A stretch of 21,269 bases of DNA from Bacteroidaceae bacterium (lineage in GTDB: Bacteria > Bacteroidota > Bacteroidia > Bacteroidales > Bacteroidaceae): the NCBI GenBank assembly GCA_900768625.1, contig CAAGDO010000060.1, forward strand, positions 1 to 21,269, given 5' to 3'. The notes beneath the pieces are model-generated. The model saw nothing but the letters and a program-made list of their open reading frames with translations. It did not search any database and was not told where the DNA came from. Both the position numbers and the translations under genes were made by a program. This document shows positions 15,901 through 21,269 of this stretch, in pieces (positions within the stretch are counted from its first letter, which is position 1; every line of letters starts with the position of its first letter).

Positions 15901-16818
15901 GTCTCGCGTAGCTGGCTCCTCAGCCAGATGCTCAACCGCCGTCTCCAGCAGACCTCCGACGGCAAGGGATTCTTCAGCTTCGTCCATAAACCCGACGAAC
16001 TCATCCGCTGGTACGACCGCAGTGACCATGTCCTCTTCGACGTCTGCGCCGACGACCATTGCCAGCGCTATCAAGGCATCACCTCCGAAGCCCTTGACAA
16101 TGTACGCCGTGCGGTGGCCGAAACCTGCGGTGAAGTCCTCGTCCACGACAACCAGCTCTGCGACGCCCGCTTCTCGAAATGCTGCGGTGGTGCCACGGAG
16201 CGCTTCAGTGCCTGCTGGGACGAGAAGGACTATGCCTACCTCCAGCCCCGTCGCGACATCCTCCCCGAGCAGCCCCTGCCTGATCTCACGGACGAAGCCG
16301 AAGCCCGCCGATGGATCATGGAAGCCCCCGACGGCTTCTGCCATACCACCGATGCCTCCCTTCTCCGCCAGGTGCTCAACACCTATGACCAGGAAACCCA
16401 AGATTTCTATCGTTGGCACGTCCGCCTCTCCCAGGCCGATGCCCAGCGCCTGCTGAACGAAAAACTCGCAACAGACTTCGGCTCCATCCTTCGTTTCGAA
16501 CCCGTGGAGCGTGCGGCCAGTGCCCGCCTCGTCAAGCTCCGCGTCGTAGGCAGCAAGCATTCGATGGTCGTCGGTAAGGAACTCGAAATCCGCCGTTCCC
16601 TCTCCGACACCCACCTCTACAGCTCCGCCATCGTCATCGACAACGGACCTGTCGATGCAGAAGGCGTACCCCAGTATTTCGACATCCACGGAGCCGGTTG
16701 GGGCCACGGTGTCGGCATGTGTCAGATCGGTGCCGCCGTGATGAGCAGCAAAGGCTTTGCCTATGACGCCATCCTCCGCCACTACTATGACCAGGCCGAA
16801 GTCGTCAAGCTCTATTGA
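12985..16818 (+). CDS. Multidomain protein: degenerate GT-A, GT2 glycosyltransferase, HIT/GalT-like DUF4922, SpoIID/LytB domain
   Basis: A 1277-residue protein counted from the ATG at 12985; the 46-residue extension upstream is low-complexity and contains the -7 box. Residues 1 to about 235 look like a GT-A fold without a clear catalytic DxD. About 240-480 is a GT2 domain with ASVIIPVRNRERTI, DSDD (333-336) and GED (420-422). About 535-850 is a HIT/GalT-like domain with C558-x2-C561 and the histidine motif DHAHLQAG (H637, H639, Q641), as in DUF4922 and GDP-hexose phosphorylases. About 865-1277 is a SpoIID domain with EVPAETYLESVISSEM (E957 probably equals the catalytic Glu of sporulation SpoIID), KCCGGATE and GWGHGVGMCQIGAA. 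No signal peptide or membrane segment is visible, which is odd for a SpoIID lytic transglycosylase. Peptidoglycan or muropeptide-sugar processing is a reasonable inference, but its reaction is unknown. Confidence 0.88.
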   Translation: MNPRIDFVLAYTPTPASETLLQALLANPLVGRIILVGPEAPQGAETSPRLLAVESDSLTSSTLLCQLRPLLQAPLTACFLSTHQLEMGYRCLERMAQVADDEQAPMVYSDRWDAEGVHPVIDWTDGALRDDFDFGSLWMFLTAHLDHFLTEMSPRYRFAALYAFRLYLSRQGRIRHLAEPLYKEFDDDHRLSGQKQFDYVNPSNRAVQLEMERACTEHLKAVGAWLWADEYDELPSDTADYPVEASVIIPVRNRERTIADAIRSVFTQKAPFAFNVIVVDNHSTDTTSDVIRTFSSDPRVVHLIPERHDLGIGGCWDLAIRSTHCGRYAVQLDSDDLYSAPDVLLRIVEAFRKGKAAMVIGAYRMVNFDLETLPPGLIAHTEWTPDNGRNNALRINGLGAPRAFRTDILRKIGFPNTSYGEDYALGLRISRRWRIARIYDELYLCRRWEGNSDAALSLVRQNANNTYKDQLRTIELHARQALIRQWNTPVDEPLVNDFFSRQLNQWPEVSQRFADLEKAVLTRDLDTPDFQLQVQHNPMRIGSTNANVNATHLKKRPCFLCDANRPAQQLDLPVLGAYHILVNPFPILPGHLTIPTRRHLPQEYDRFAHVVDRLAWNMPHHLVFYNGAHCGASAPDHAHLQAGMRGIVPIEKDWRIFENRLERIYPSTHEEEAELEEMGYSSQNAGIFLLKGYACPAFVVRGIAAESNPFLLHKLLDAIPRAEGASEPDFNLLAWRQAGANTSQSEHIVNVVFPRRKHRPDCYFAEGRAHCLVSPGAIDMGGLLVTPRREDFDRMTPRMAENILREVTITESEMAAVTRKLHTAVRNHAHRKADPVKNFDEEPLVSVGIMSGEQVAFRLNGRFTAKGHQLEGEQQAVYAEGAIQWNGNAYSELIFTPDADDASFTLHDVTIGVNFHWQRKQDQTFRGRLHLIVDEEKLTVINEVPAETYLESVISSEMNATSTLELLKAHAVVSRSWLLSQMLNRRLQQTSDGKGFFSFVHKPDELIRWYDRSDHVLFDVCADDHCQRYQGITSEALDNVRRAVAETCGEVLVHDNQLCDARFSKCCGGATERFSACWDEKDYAYLQPRRDILPEQPLPDLTDEAEARRWIMEAPDGFCHTTDASLLRQVLNTYDQETQDFYRWHVRLSQADAQRLLNEKLATDFGSILRFEPVERAASARLVKLRVVGSKHSMVVGKELEIRRSLSDTHLYSSAIVIDNGPVDAEGVPQYFDIHGAGWGHGVGMCQIGAAVMSSKGFAYDAILRHYYDQAEVVKLY

Positions 16819-16849
16819 AAACCCCCTCACAGAAAAGACACTCTGACAC

Positions 16850-16869
16850 CACGCCCTCCTCGGGGCGTG
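16850..16869 (+). terminator. GC-rich hairpin after the multidomain gene
   Basis: CACGCCC (16850-16856) and GGGCGTG (16863-16869) form a perfect 7-bp stem with a 6-nt loop, 31 bp past the stop codon. No U-tract follows directly, only a T-rich stretch about 14 nt later. Confidence 0.5.
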
Positions 16870-16897
16870 CGTGCTGAGTTCCGTCTTTCTTGATAGG

Positions 16898-16943
16898 CTG
16901 AGAGGGGTGGGGAAGTCCCTCCCCGTTTTTCCCGCCCTCTCAG
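16898..16943 (+). terminator. Nested stem-loops with T-run between the multidomain gene and feoAB
   Basis: CTGAGAGGG (16898-16906) pairs perfectly with CCCTCTCAG (16935-16943). Inside, GGGGA...TCCC/CCCC can form a competing GC stem followed by GTTTTT (16925-16930). It could terminate the upstream gene or act as an alternative-fold leader for feoAB; no TAnnTTTG box or recognisable Fur site was seen between here and the feoAB start. Confidence 0.5.
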
Positions 16944-17007
16944 TTCCTCCGTCGCTCCCCATGCGACACCCCAACACAAAAACAGAAACTAAAGAAACAA
17001 CGAATTT

Positions 17008-19647
17008 ATGAAACTGTCAGAATTGCACACCGGCGAAATCGGCATCATCGTCAAAGTGGCCGGCCATGGTGGCTTCCGTAAGCGGATTGTAGAGATGGGT
17101 TTCATCAAAGGCAAGCGTGTGAAGGTCATCCTCAACGCCCCCCTGCGCGACCCCATAGAATATGAAATCATGGGCTATAAGATCTCCCTCCGTCGCGAGG
17201 AAGCCCGTCTCGTCGAAGTCGTCAGCGAATCCGAGGCCAAGGACGACGAACGTCTCCATTCCGCCGACACCCTCCAGCCCCTGCCCTGCGACAGCAGCGA
17301 CATCGCCACCAGTTCCAGCGAACAACTCGAGCAGCGCATGAAAGCACTGGCCGAGGGCAAGCGCCGCGTCATCAACGTTGCCCTCGTCGGTAACCCCAAC
17401 TGCGGAAAGACCTCCCTCTTCAACATCGCCTCAGGCAGCCACGAACACGTCGGCAACTACAGCGGTGTCACCGTCGATGCCAAGGAAGGCTTCTTCAAGA
17501 TGAAAGTCTCCCTCCCCGTGCTCCGCAATCTCTCTGCGGGCAAGGATGCTGCTGCCTCCTCTTCCCTCCCTGCGGCCTGCAAAGGCTGCGCCCTCTCCGC
17601 CTCCTGCGGCCATCAGGCCAAGGACTGCAACCAGACAGAGGAGAAAGAATACACCTTCCGCCTCGTCGACCTCCCCGGCACCTATTCCCTCACGGCCTAT
17701 TCCCCCGAGGAACTCTATGTGCGCCGCCATCTCATCGACGAGACCCCTGATGTCGTCATCAACGTCATCGATGCCTCCAATCTCGAGCGCAACCTCTATC
17801 TGACCACGCAGCTCATCGACATGAACCTCCGTATCGTCACGGCGCTCAACATGTACGATGAAGTCAAGAAAGCCGGTGACCGCCTTGACTATAAGCAGCT
17901 GGGCGACCTCTTCGGTGTTCCCATGGTCCCCACCATCTCGCGCACCGGAGAAGGTATCCGCCAACTCTTCGAGACCGTTGTGGCTGTCTATGAGAACAAC
18001 ACCCCCTCCCTCAGCCGCCACATCCACATCAACCACGGCCCCGAACTCGAGAAAAGCATCGACCGCGTCAAACTCATCTTCCAGAAGGATCAGGAGCTGC
18101 GCTACAAATACTCAACGCGCTATCTCTCCATCAAGTTCCTCGAAGGCGATCCCGAAGCCAACCGCCTCGTGGAGTCCATCCCCGAACACGACGAACTCAT
18201 CGCCGCCCGTTTCGAGGAGACCCGCCGCATCGAGACCGAACTCGGAGACAGCATCGACAACGCCATGACCGATGCCAAATACGGCTTCATCCAAGGCGCC
18301 CTCAAGGAGACCTATGTGCCCCATGAGGCCCGTGAAGGCAAGACTCTCACTGAACGCATCGACCGCATCGTCACCCACAAATGGGTCGGCTTCCCCCTCT
18401 TCTTCATCCTCCTCTTCCTCGTCTTCGACGGCACCTTCGTGCTCGGCGCCTATCCGCAGGACTGGATCGACTGGCTCATCGCCCAGCTCTCCGGCTTCCT
18501 CCAGTTCGCCCTGCCCGACGGCATGCTCAAGGACCTCCTTGTCGACGGCGTCGTGAGTGGTGTGGGCAGCGTCATCGTCTTCCTTCCCAACATCCTCATC
18601 CTCTATCTCTTCCTCTCCATCCTTGAGGACACGGGATACATGGCCCGCGCCGCCTTCATCACCGACAAACTCATGCACAAGATGGGGCTCCACGGCAAAT
18701 CCTTCATCCCCATGGTCATGGGCTTCGGCTGCAACGTCCCCGCCATCATGGCCACCCGCACGATCGAGAATCCCAAGAGCCGTCTCATCACGATGCTCAT
18801 CACGCCCTTCATGTCCTGCTCCGCACGCATCCCCATCTATGTCGTGCTCATCAGCGCCTTCTTCCCCCGCTATGGAGCCTGGGTCCTCATCTCGCTCTAT
18901 GCCCTGGGCATCGTGGCCTCCATCGTAATGGCCCGTCTCTTCAGCCGTTTCCTTGTGCATGGTGAAGACCTTCCCTTCGTCATGGAACTCCCGCCATACC
19001 GTTTCCCGACCGTACGCTCCGTCGTGCGCCACACCTGGGAGAAGGGTCGCCAGTATCTCCAGAAGATGGGAGGTATCATCCTCGTCTTCTCCATCATCAT
19101 CTGGGCCCTCAACTATTTCCCCCACGAAGAGGACACGACCGCTCCCCAGCCTGTAGCCACGGCAACGATTCCCGCCACGTCCACGACTCCCGCCTCGACA
19201 GCCTCCGCTCCTGCCGAAGCTTCTCCTGCTGAAGCCACAACAGCTGCGACTTCCGGAACCTATCTCGAACGCATCGGTCATTTCATCGCCCCCGTCATGA
19301 GTCCCATGCATTTCGACTGGAAGATGAGTGTGGGAATCCTCTCCGGCATCGGAGCCAAGGAGCTGGTTGTCAGTACACTCGCCGTGATGTATGCAGGAGA
19401 GGAAGTCGACACCGACAATGCCTCCTCCGACACCCACCTCGCTGCAGCCCTCCGACAGAACATGAGCCCTGAATCGGCCTTGGCCTATCTCGTGTTCATC
19501 CTCTTCTATTTCCCCTGCTTTGCCACCATCGCAGCCATCCGCAACGAGAGCGGAGGATGGAAATGGGCCGTCTTCGCAGCAACATACACCACCGTGTTCG
19601 CCTACATCGCCTCCTGGCTCACCTACGTCATCGCCTCGGCCATCTGA
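17008..19647 (+). CDS. feoAB: Ferrous iron transporter, FeoA-FeoB fusion
   Basis: An 879-residue inner-membrane protein. Residues 1 to about 75 are FeoA (SH3-like; LHTGEIGIIVKVAGHGGFRK, MGFIKGKRVKV). A linker leads to the FeoB G domain: G1 GNPNCGKTS (128-136), G3 DLPG (221-224), G4 NMYD (281-284). The membrane domain starts near residue 375 and includes GYMARAAFITDKLMHKMGLH and GFGCNVPAIMATRTI, the typical Gate segments. FeoB imports Fe2+ with nucleotide hydrolysis; FeoA assists. Unusual features are a cysteine-rich insert between G1 and G3 (C191, C194, C200, C207) and an Ala/Pro/Thr-rich loop (711-751) in the membrane domain. No feoC is adjacent. The ATG at 17008 starts the FeoA fold directly. 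Confidence 0.97.
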   Translation: MKLSELHTGEIGIIVKVAGHGGFRKRIVEMGFIKGKRVKVILNAPLRDPIEYEIMGYKISLRREEARLVEVVSESEAKDDERLHSADTLQPLPCDSSDIATSSSEQLEQRMKALAEGKRRVINVALVGNPNCGKTSLFNIASGSHEHVGNYSGVTVDAKEGFFKMKVSLPVLRNLSAGKDAAASSSLPAACKGCALSASCGHQAKDCNQTEEKEYTFRLVDLPGTYSLTAYSPEELYVRRHLIDETPDVVINVIDASNLERNLYLTTQLIDMNLRIVTALNMYDEVKKAGDRLDYKQLGDLFGVPMVPTISRTGEGIRQLFETVVAVYENNTPSLSRHIHINHGPELEKSIDRVKLIFQKDQELRYKYSTRYLSIKFLEGDPEANRLVESIPEHDELIAARFEETRRIETELGDSIDNAMTDAKYGFIQGALKETYVPHEAREGKTLTERIDRIVTHKWVGFPLFFILLFLVFDGTFVLGAYPQDWIDWLIAQLSGFLQFALPDGMLKDLLVDGVVSGVGSVIVFLPNILILYLFLSILEDTGYMARAAFITDKLMHKMGLHGKSFIPMVMGFGCNVPAIMATRTIENPKSRLITMLITPFMSCSARIPIYVVLISAFFPRYGAWVLISLYALGIVASIVMARLFSRFLVHGEDLPFVMELPPYRFPTVRSVVRHTWEKGRQYLQKMGGIILVFSIIIWALNYFPHEEDTTAPQPVATATIPATSTTPASTASAPAEASPAEATTAATSGTYLERIGHFIAPVMSPMHFDWKMSVGILSGIGAKELVVSTLAVMYAGEEVDTDNASSDTHLAAALRQNMSPESALAYLVFILFYFPCFATIAAIRNESGGWKWAVFAATYTTVFAYIASWLTYVIASAI

Positions 19648-19694
19648 CGTACCTGTGAGGGAGTGGGGAGGGGTGGACCTCTTCCCCATGTGAT

Positions 19695-19757
19695 AAAAGT
19701 GACGTGTGATGCACAATGCCTTGATTCTCAAAGCATGTTGCATCACACGTCACTTTT
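19695..19757. terminator. 19-bp perfect stem-loop after feoAB
   Basis: AAAAGTGACGTGTGATGCA (19695-19713) is exactly repeated in inverted form at 19739-19757, around a 25-nt loop that can pair further. With A's on one side and TTTT on the other it would work as a bidirectional intrinsic terminator. It begins 47 bp past the feoAB stop. Confidence 0.8.
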
Positions 19758-19797
19758 GAATTTATGTTAAACGAGAAGACTGGGGGCGGGTCAGCTC

Positions 19798-19828
19798 CTT
19801 GTGGAATTCTGTTTTTTTTCTATATTTG
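19798..19828 (+). promoter_or_regulatory. Bacteroidetes-type promoter for the lipoprotein gene
   Basis: CTTG (19798-19801), a 19-bp spacer, then TATATTTG (19821-19828), an exact TAnnTTTG. The start codon at 19855 is 26 bp further on. Confidence 0.75.
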
Positions 19829-19854
19829 CCACGTCAATACATCTTTTTTTCCAT

Positions 19855-20349
19855 ATGAGAGAATTAATCAAGTGTTTCTTTCTGGCAGTTGTTGTAGCAA
19901 TGGCTGTTGGATGTGAGAGCGATGACGATCCGTTTGCGTCTGACAAGAATGAAGTCTATGGCTATGAATTCGACTGTGGTCTGGCACAGCATGTCGACAA
20001 TCAGGAGCAGACCATCGTCGTGAATGAAAGCACCGTTGAGGGCGTTCCTGAAGAGGACAGCGAGTGGAACATGGTCCGCATATCGGCCTATGTCGGCCCC
20101 AATGGGAGCAAGAAGTATGTCTCCTACGACTACAACGAAAGCACCGAAACCTATCACTATGATTGGTGCAGTTTCTCTGTTGAGCGAATCGACAGAAAGC
20201 ATCGGCAGTTGAAGGTGCACGTCGCAGAAAACCATACGGGAGACTCCCGTGCCATCATCGTGGAATTCCGGAAGAACAGCAACTCAAGCGCCAAGAAGTA
20301 TAAAGGGGAATTCTCCATCATACAAGGCAACTCTGACGCTGCGGAGTGA
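19855..20349 (+). CDS. Small lipoprotein with a BACON-like domain
   Basis: A 164-residue protein starting MRELIKCFFLAVVVAMAVGC. The hydrophobic stretch ending in the lipobox AVGC makes C20 the lipidated residue after signal peptidase II cleavage; acidic residues follow (ESDDD), as common for surface-exported Bacteroidetes lipoproteins. The rest is beta-rich. The C-terminal part (WCSFSVE, LKVHVAENHTGDSRAIIVEF, YKGEFSIIQ) resembles the BACON/Ig-like fold, in which an Asn followed by a small turn and Arg precedes two strands ending in a Gln. No enzyme motif is present. The ATG at 19855 was preferred over 19801 because the longer form would overlap the promoter and bury the signal peptide. It sits alone, between two long hairpins. 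Role unknown; surface binding or a structural role is a guess. Confidence 0.8.
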   Translation: MRELIKCFFLAVVVAMAVGCESDDDPFASDKNEVYGYEFDCGLAQHVDNQEQTIVVNESTVEGVPEEDSEWNMVRISAYVGPNGSKKYVSYDYNESTETYHYDWCSFSVERIDRKHRQLKVHVAENHTGDSRAIIVEFRKNSNSSAKKYKGEFSIIQGNSDAAE

Positions 20350-20376
20350 GAGTCAAGGAAACGCGGGCGCAGCCCC

Positions 20377-20458
20377 AATGAATGAATCATACGGAAATTA
20401 CACATAGGTTTTATACAATGAAAAAATGTGTGATTTCCGTTTGATTTATTCATTCATT
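20377..20458. terminator. Long stem-loop after the lipoprotein gene
   Basis: The left arm at 20377-20405 and the right arm at 20426-20458 are complementary apart from a 3-4-nt bulge and two mismatches. The inner stem reads ACGGAAATTACACAT against ATGTGTGATTTCCGT, with a 20-nt loop. It begins 28 bp past the stop. ATTTT at the far end suits a plus-strand terminator. The stem core matches the hairpin at 4367-4418. Confidence 0.65.
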
Positions 20459-20513
20459 TTGGTATCGCCTAGATGAAGAGAAACGTAGCTGGAAGGACAA
20501 ATGAATGATACGA

Positions 20514-20552
20514 CTAAAGTTCCCACCCCATTATTTAAGGAGGGAACTTTAG
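20514..20552 (-). terminator. Stem-loop after the toxin-antitoxin pair
   Basis: CTAAAGTTCCC (20514-20524) is perfectly inverted as GGGAACTTTAG (20542-20552), with a further CC/GG pair inside. It begins 27 bp past the antitoxin stop in the minus direction. There is no clear U-tract. Confidence 0.55.
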
Positions 20553-20579
20553 CTAGATTCTTACATCAGAAAGAGCGAC

Positions 20580-20891
20580 TTATCCCAATACTAAGGAAAA
20601 GCGTAGGCCTAAAGCATCAGCAATGCGCAAGAACGTGGAGAGTTGCATATCCGTCTGTCCCTTTTCGAGAGAAGATATATACTCGCGTCTCTTGCCGATT
20701 TTTTCAGCCAACACTTTCTGTGTCATATTTTGGCGCTTGCGCTCATCTTTGAGAATTTCTGCATAGTACCAAGCTTTAGCCTTTGCTTCAAATTCCTTAC
20801 GTTCAGGGCTGTTTTCCTCACCGTAAGTTTCCTGCAGATGGTCGTCAAAGGTTTTGAGGCCAGCAAGTTTGTTTTTGTCAAGTTTCAACAT
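20580..20891 (-). CDS. XRE-family antitoxin (HigA-like)
   Basis: A 103-residue protein from the ATG at 20891; an in-frame TTG at 20897 would overlap the toxin stop by three bases. The C-terminal half is a helix-turn-helix of the Cro/CI type: MTQKVLAEKIGKRREYISSL followed by EKGQTDMQLSTFLRIADALG. The N-terminal part is charged and helical (SPERKEFEAKAKAWYYAEIL) and is the probable toxin-neutralising region. Toxin-first order and near-overlap are typical of higBA-type systems, in which the antitoxin also represses its own operon. Because the upstream toxin gene is disrupted by the repeat element, the native promoter has probably been separated from this gene; its present transcription source is unclear. 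Confidence 0.85.
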   Translation of the reverse strand: MLKLDKNKLAGLKTFDDHLQETYGEENSPERKEFEAKAKAWYYAEILKDERKRQNMTQKVLAEKIGKRREYISSLEKGQTDMQLSTFLRIADALGLRFSLVLG

Positions 20892-20893
20892 AT

Positions 20894-21190
20894 TCAATCC
20901 TCCAAATAGCGTTTAACAATGTTCTCGGCTTTTTTGATTTCAGCCTTGTATTGCTTTGTATCTTTTTTCAAGAACGAGTTCAGCAGAAGTACATTTTTGC
21001 TTTGTATGAAATTGTCATGGTCAACAGCGAGCAAAATAGTTCTGTATTCGTTGGAGCTGATGGAAATTCGGAGTTCATAGAAGTCTGTATTCTCTAAGCT
21101 CTTTACTATTTTTGAACTGATGACATATTGAAGTCGTCTAAACTTTTCTGACGAAGATTCGATTTGACGTTTTATCTCTTCTAAATTCAA
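20894..21190 (-). pseudogene. HigB/RelE-like toxin, N-terminus replaced by the repeat element
   Basis: The reading frame encodes 98 residues from a TTG at 21190. Residues 1-20 are translated entirely from the repeat element (21130-21190); native sequence starts at residue 21/22. The native 77 residues, with KSLENTDFYELRISISSNEYR, VLLLNSFLKKDTKQYKAEIK and KAENIVKRYLED, fit the C-terminal two-thirds of Gp49/HigB-like RelE-fold toxins, which cleave mRNA on ribosomes. Such toxins are usually about 110 residues or longer, so the first helices and strand are missing. The stop lies two bases before the antitoxin ATG. It is probably an inactive remnant, though the in-frame TTG with AAGGTGAAG before it leaves open that a chimera is made. 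Confidence 0.75.
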
Positions 21191-21269
21191 TCTTCACCTT
21201 TCTTTTTGGCCTTTTTTTGCCCTTTCATCAGTCGTGTAGCTCGCTACACTCCTTCTTCAAGGCCCAAAA
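21130..21269. repeat. MITE-like repeat element, copy C (left part, cut by the window end)
   Basis: It matches positions 9950-10089 of the complete copy without gaps, with 11 differences in 140. It begins with the left terminal repeat GAAGTCGTCT, in the same orientation as copies A and B, and includes the central GTGTAGC/GCTACAC stem. It interrupts the minus-strand toxin gene. Confidence 0.88.

Noticed and set aside
13690..16977. A 1095-codon open frame on the minus strand opposite the multidomain gene
   Set aside because: It runs antisense to a gene with clear domains. Its translation is Gly/Val/Glu/Asp-rich without recognisable motifs and follows from the C-ending codons of the true gene.
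18112..19746. A 544-codon open frame on the minus strand opposite feoAB
   Set aside because: Same cause: low-complexity Gly/Glu/Asp-rich translation, no motif, and the sense strand encodes the FeoB membrane domain.
20377..20552. CRISPR-like repeats in the region after the lipoprotein
   Set aside because: The repeats are inverted, not direct and regularly spaced; they are two separate stem-loops.

Overview
The window looks like a chromosomal segment from a Bacteroidales bacterium, most likely Prevotellaceae-like. The evidence is a type B ribosomal protein L31, a DPE2-type 4-alpha-glucanotransferase with two N-terminal starch-binding modules, a fused FeoAB transporter, a lipoprotein with a BACON-like domain, and upstream -7 boxes of the form TAnnTTTG, which are characteristic of the Bacteroidetes primary sigma factor. 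The taxonomic call is inference; there is no rRNA or tRNA gene here.

Layout. Positions 44-7131 are all on the minus strand. Read in the direction of transcription they are malQ, rpmE2, a terminator, then a probable three-gene unit: a GH109-like Gfo/Idh/MocA oxidoreductase, an MBOAT O-acyltransferase and an SGNH/DltD-like partner. This unit looks like surface or secreted glycan acylation beside sugar modification. A 328-bp divergent intergenic region separates malQ from a fused NfnA-NfnB flavoprotein (7460-9862, plus). Next come a terminator, a 193-bp near-palindromic repeat element (9950-10142), and a minus-strand pair: a DUF486 membrane protein followed by a TtcA-like tRNA thiolase. A second divergent region with good promoters on both strands leads into the plus-strand genes: a lipid/diacylglycerol kinase, a 1277-residue multidomain protein (degenerate GT-A, GT2, HIT/GalT-like DUF4922, SpoIID), feoAB, and a small lipoprotein. 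The right edge holds a minus-strand HigB/HigA-like toxin-antitoxin pair whose toxin is interrupted by another copy of the repeat element.

Most notable. (1) An undescribed-looking MITE-like element with 22-bp terminal inverted repeats (20/22 identical) occurs three times: partial at 1-65, complete at 9950-10142, and partial at 21130-21269. The copies are about 92% identical. Two of them have remodelled gene ends, supplying the last six residues and stop of the SGNH protein and a new 20-residue start for the truncated toxin. (2) A glycosyltransferase, a nucleotide-sugar-phosphorylase-like domain and a SpoIID peptidoglycan-lytic domain are fused in one protein with no signal peptide. (3) FeoB carries a C-x2-C-x6-C-x6-C insertion between the G1 and G3 motifs. 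Most intergenic regions carry long stem-loops, and two of these share a stem core.

All functional calls come from reading motifs by eye; no database search was run.
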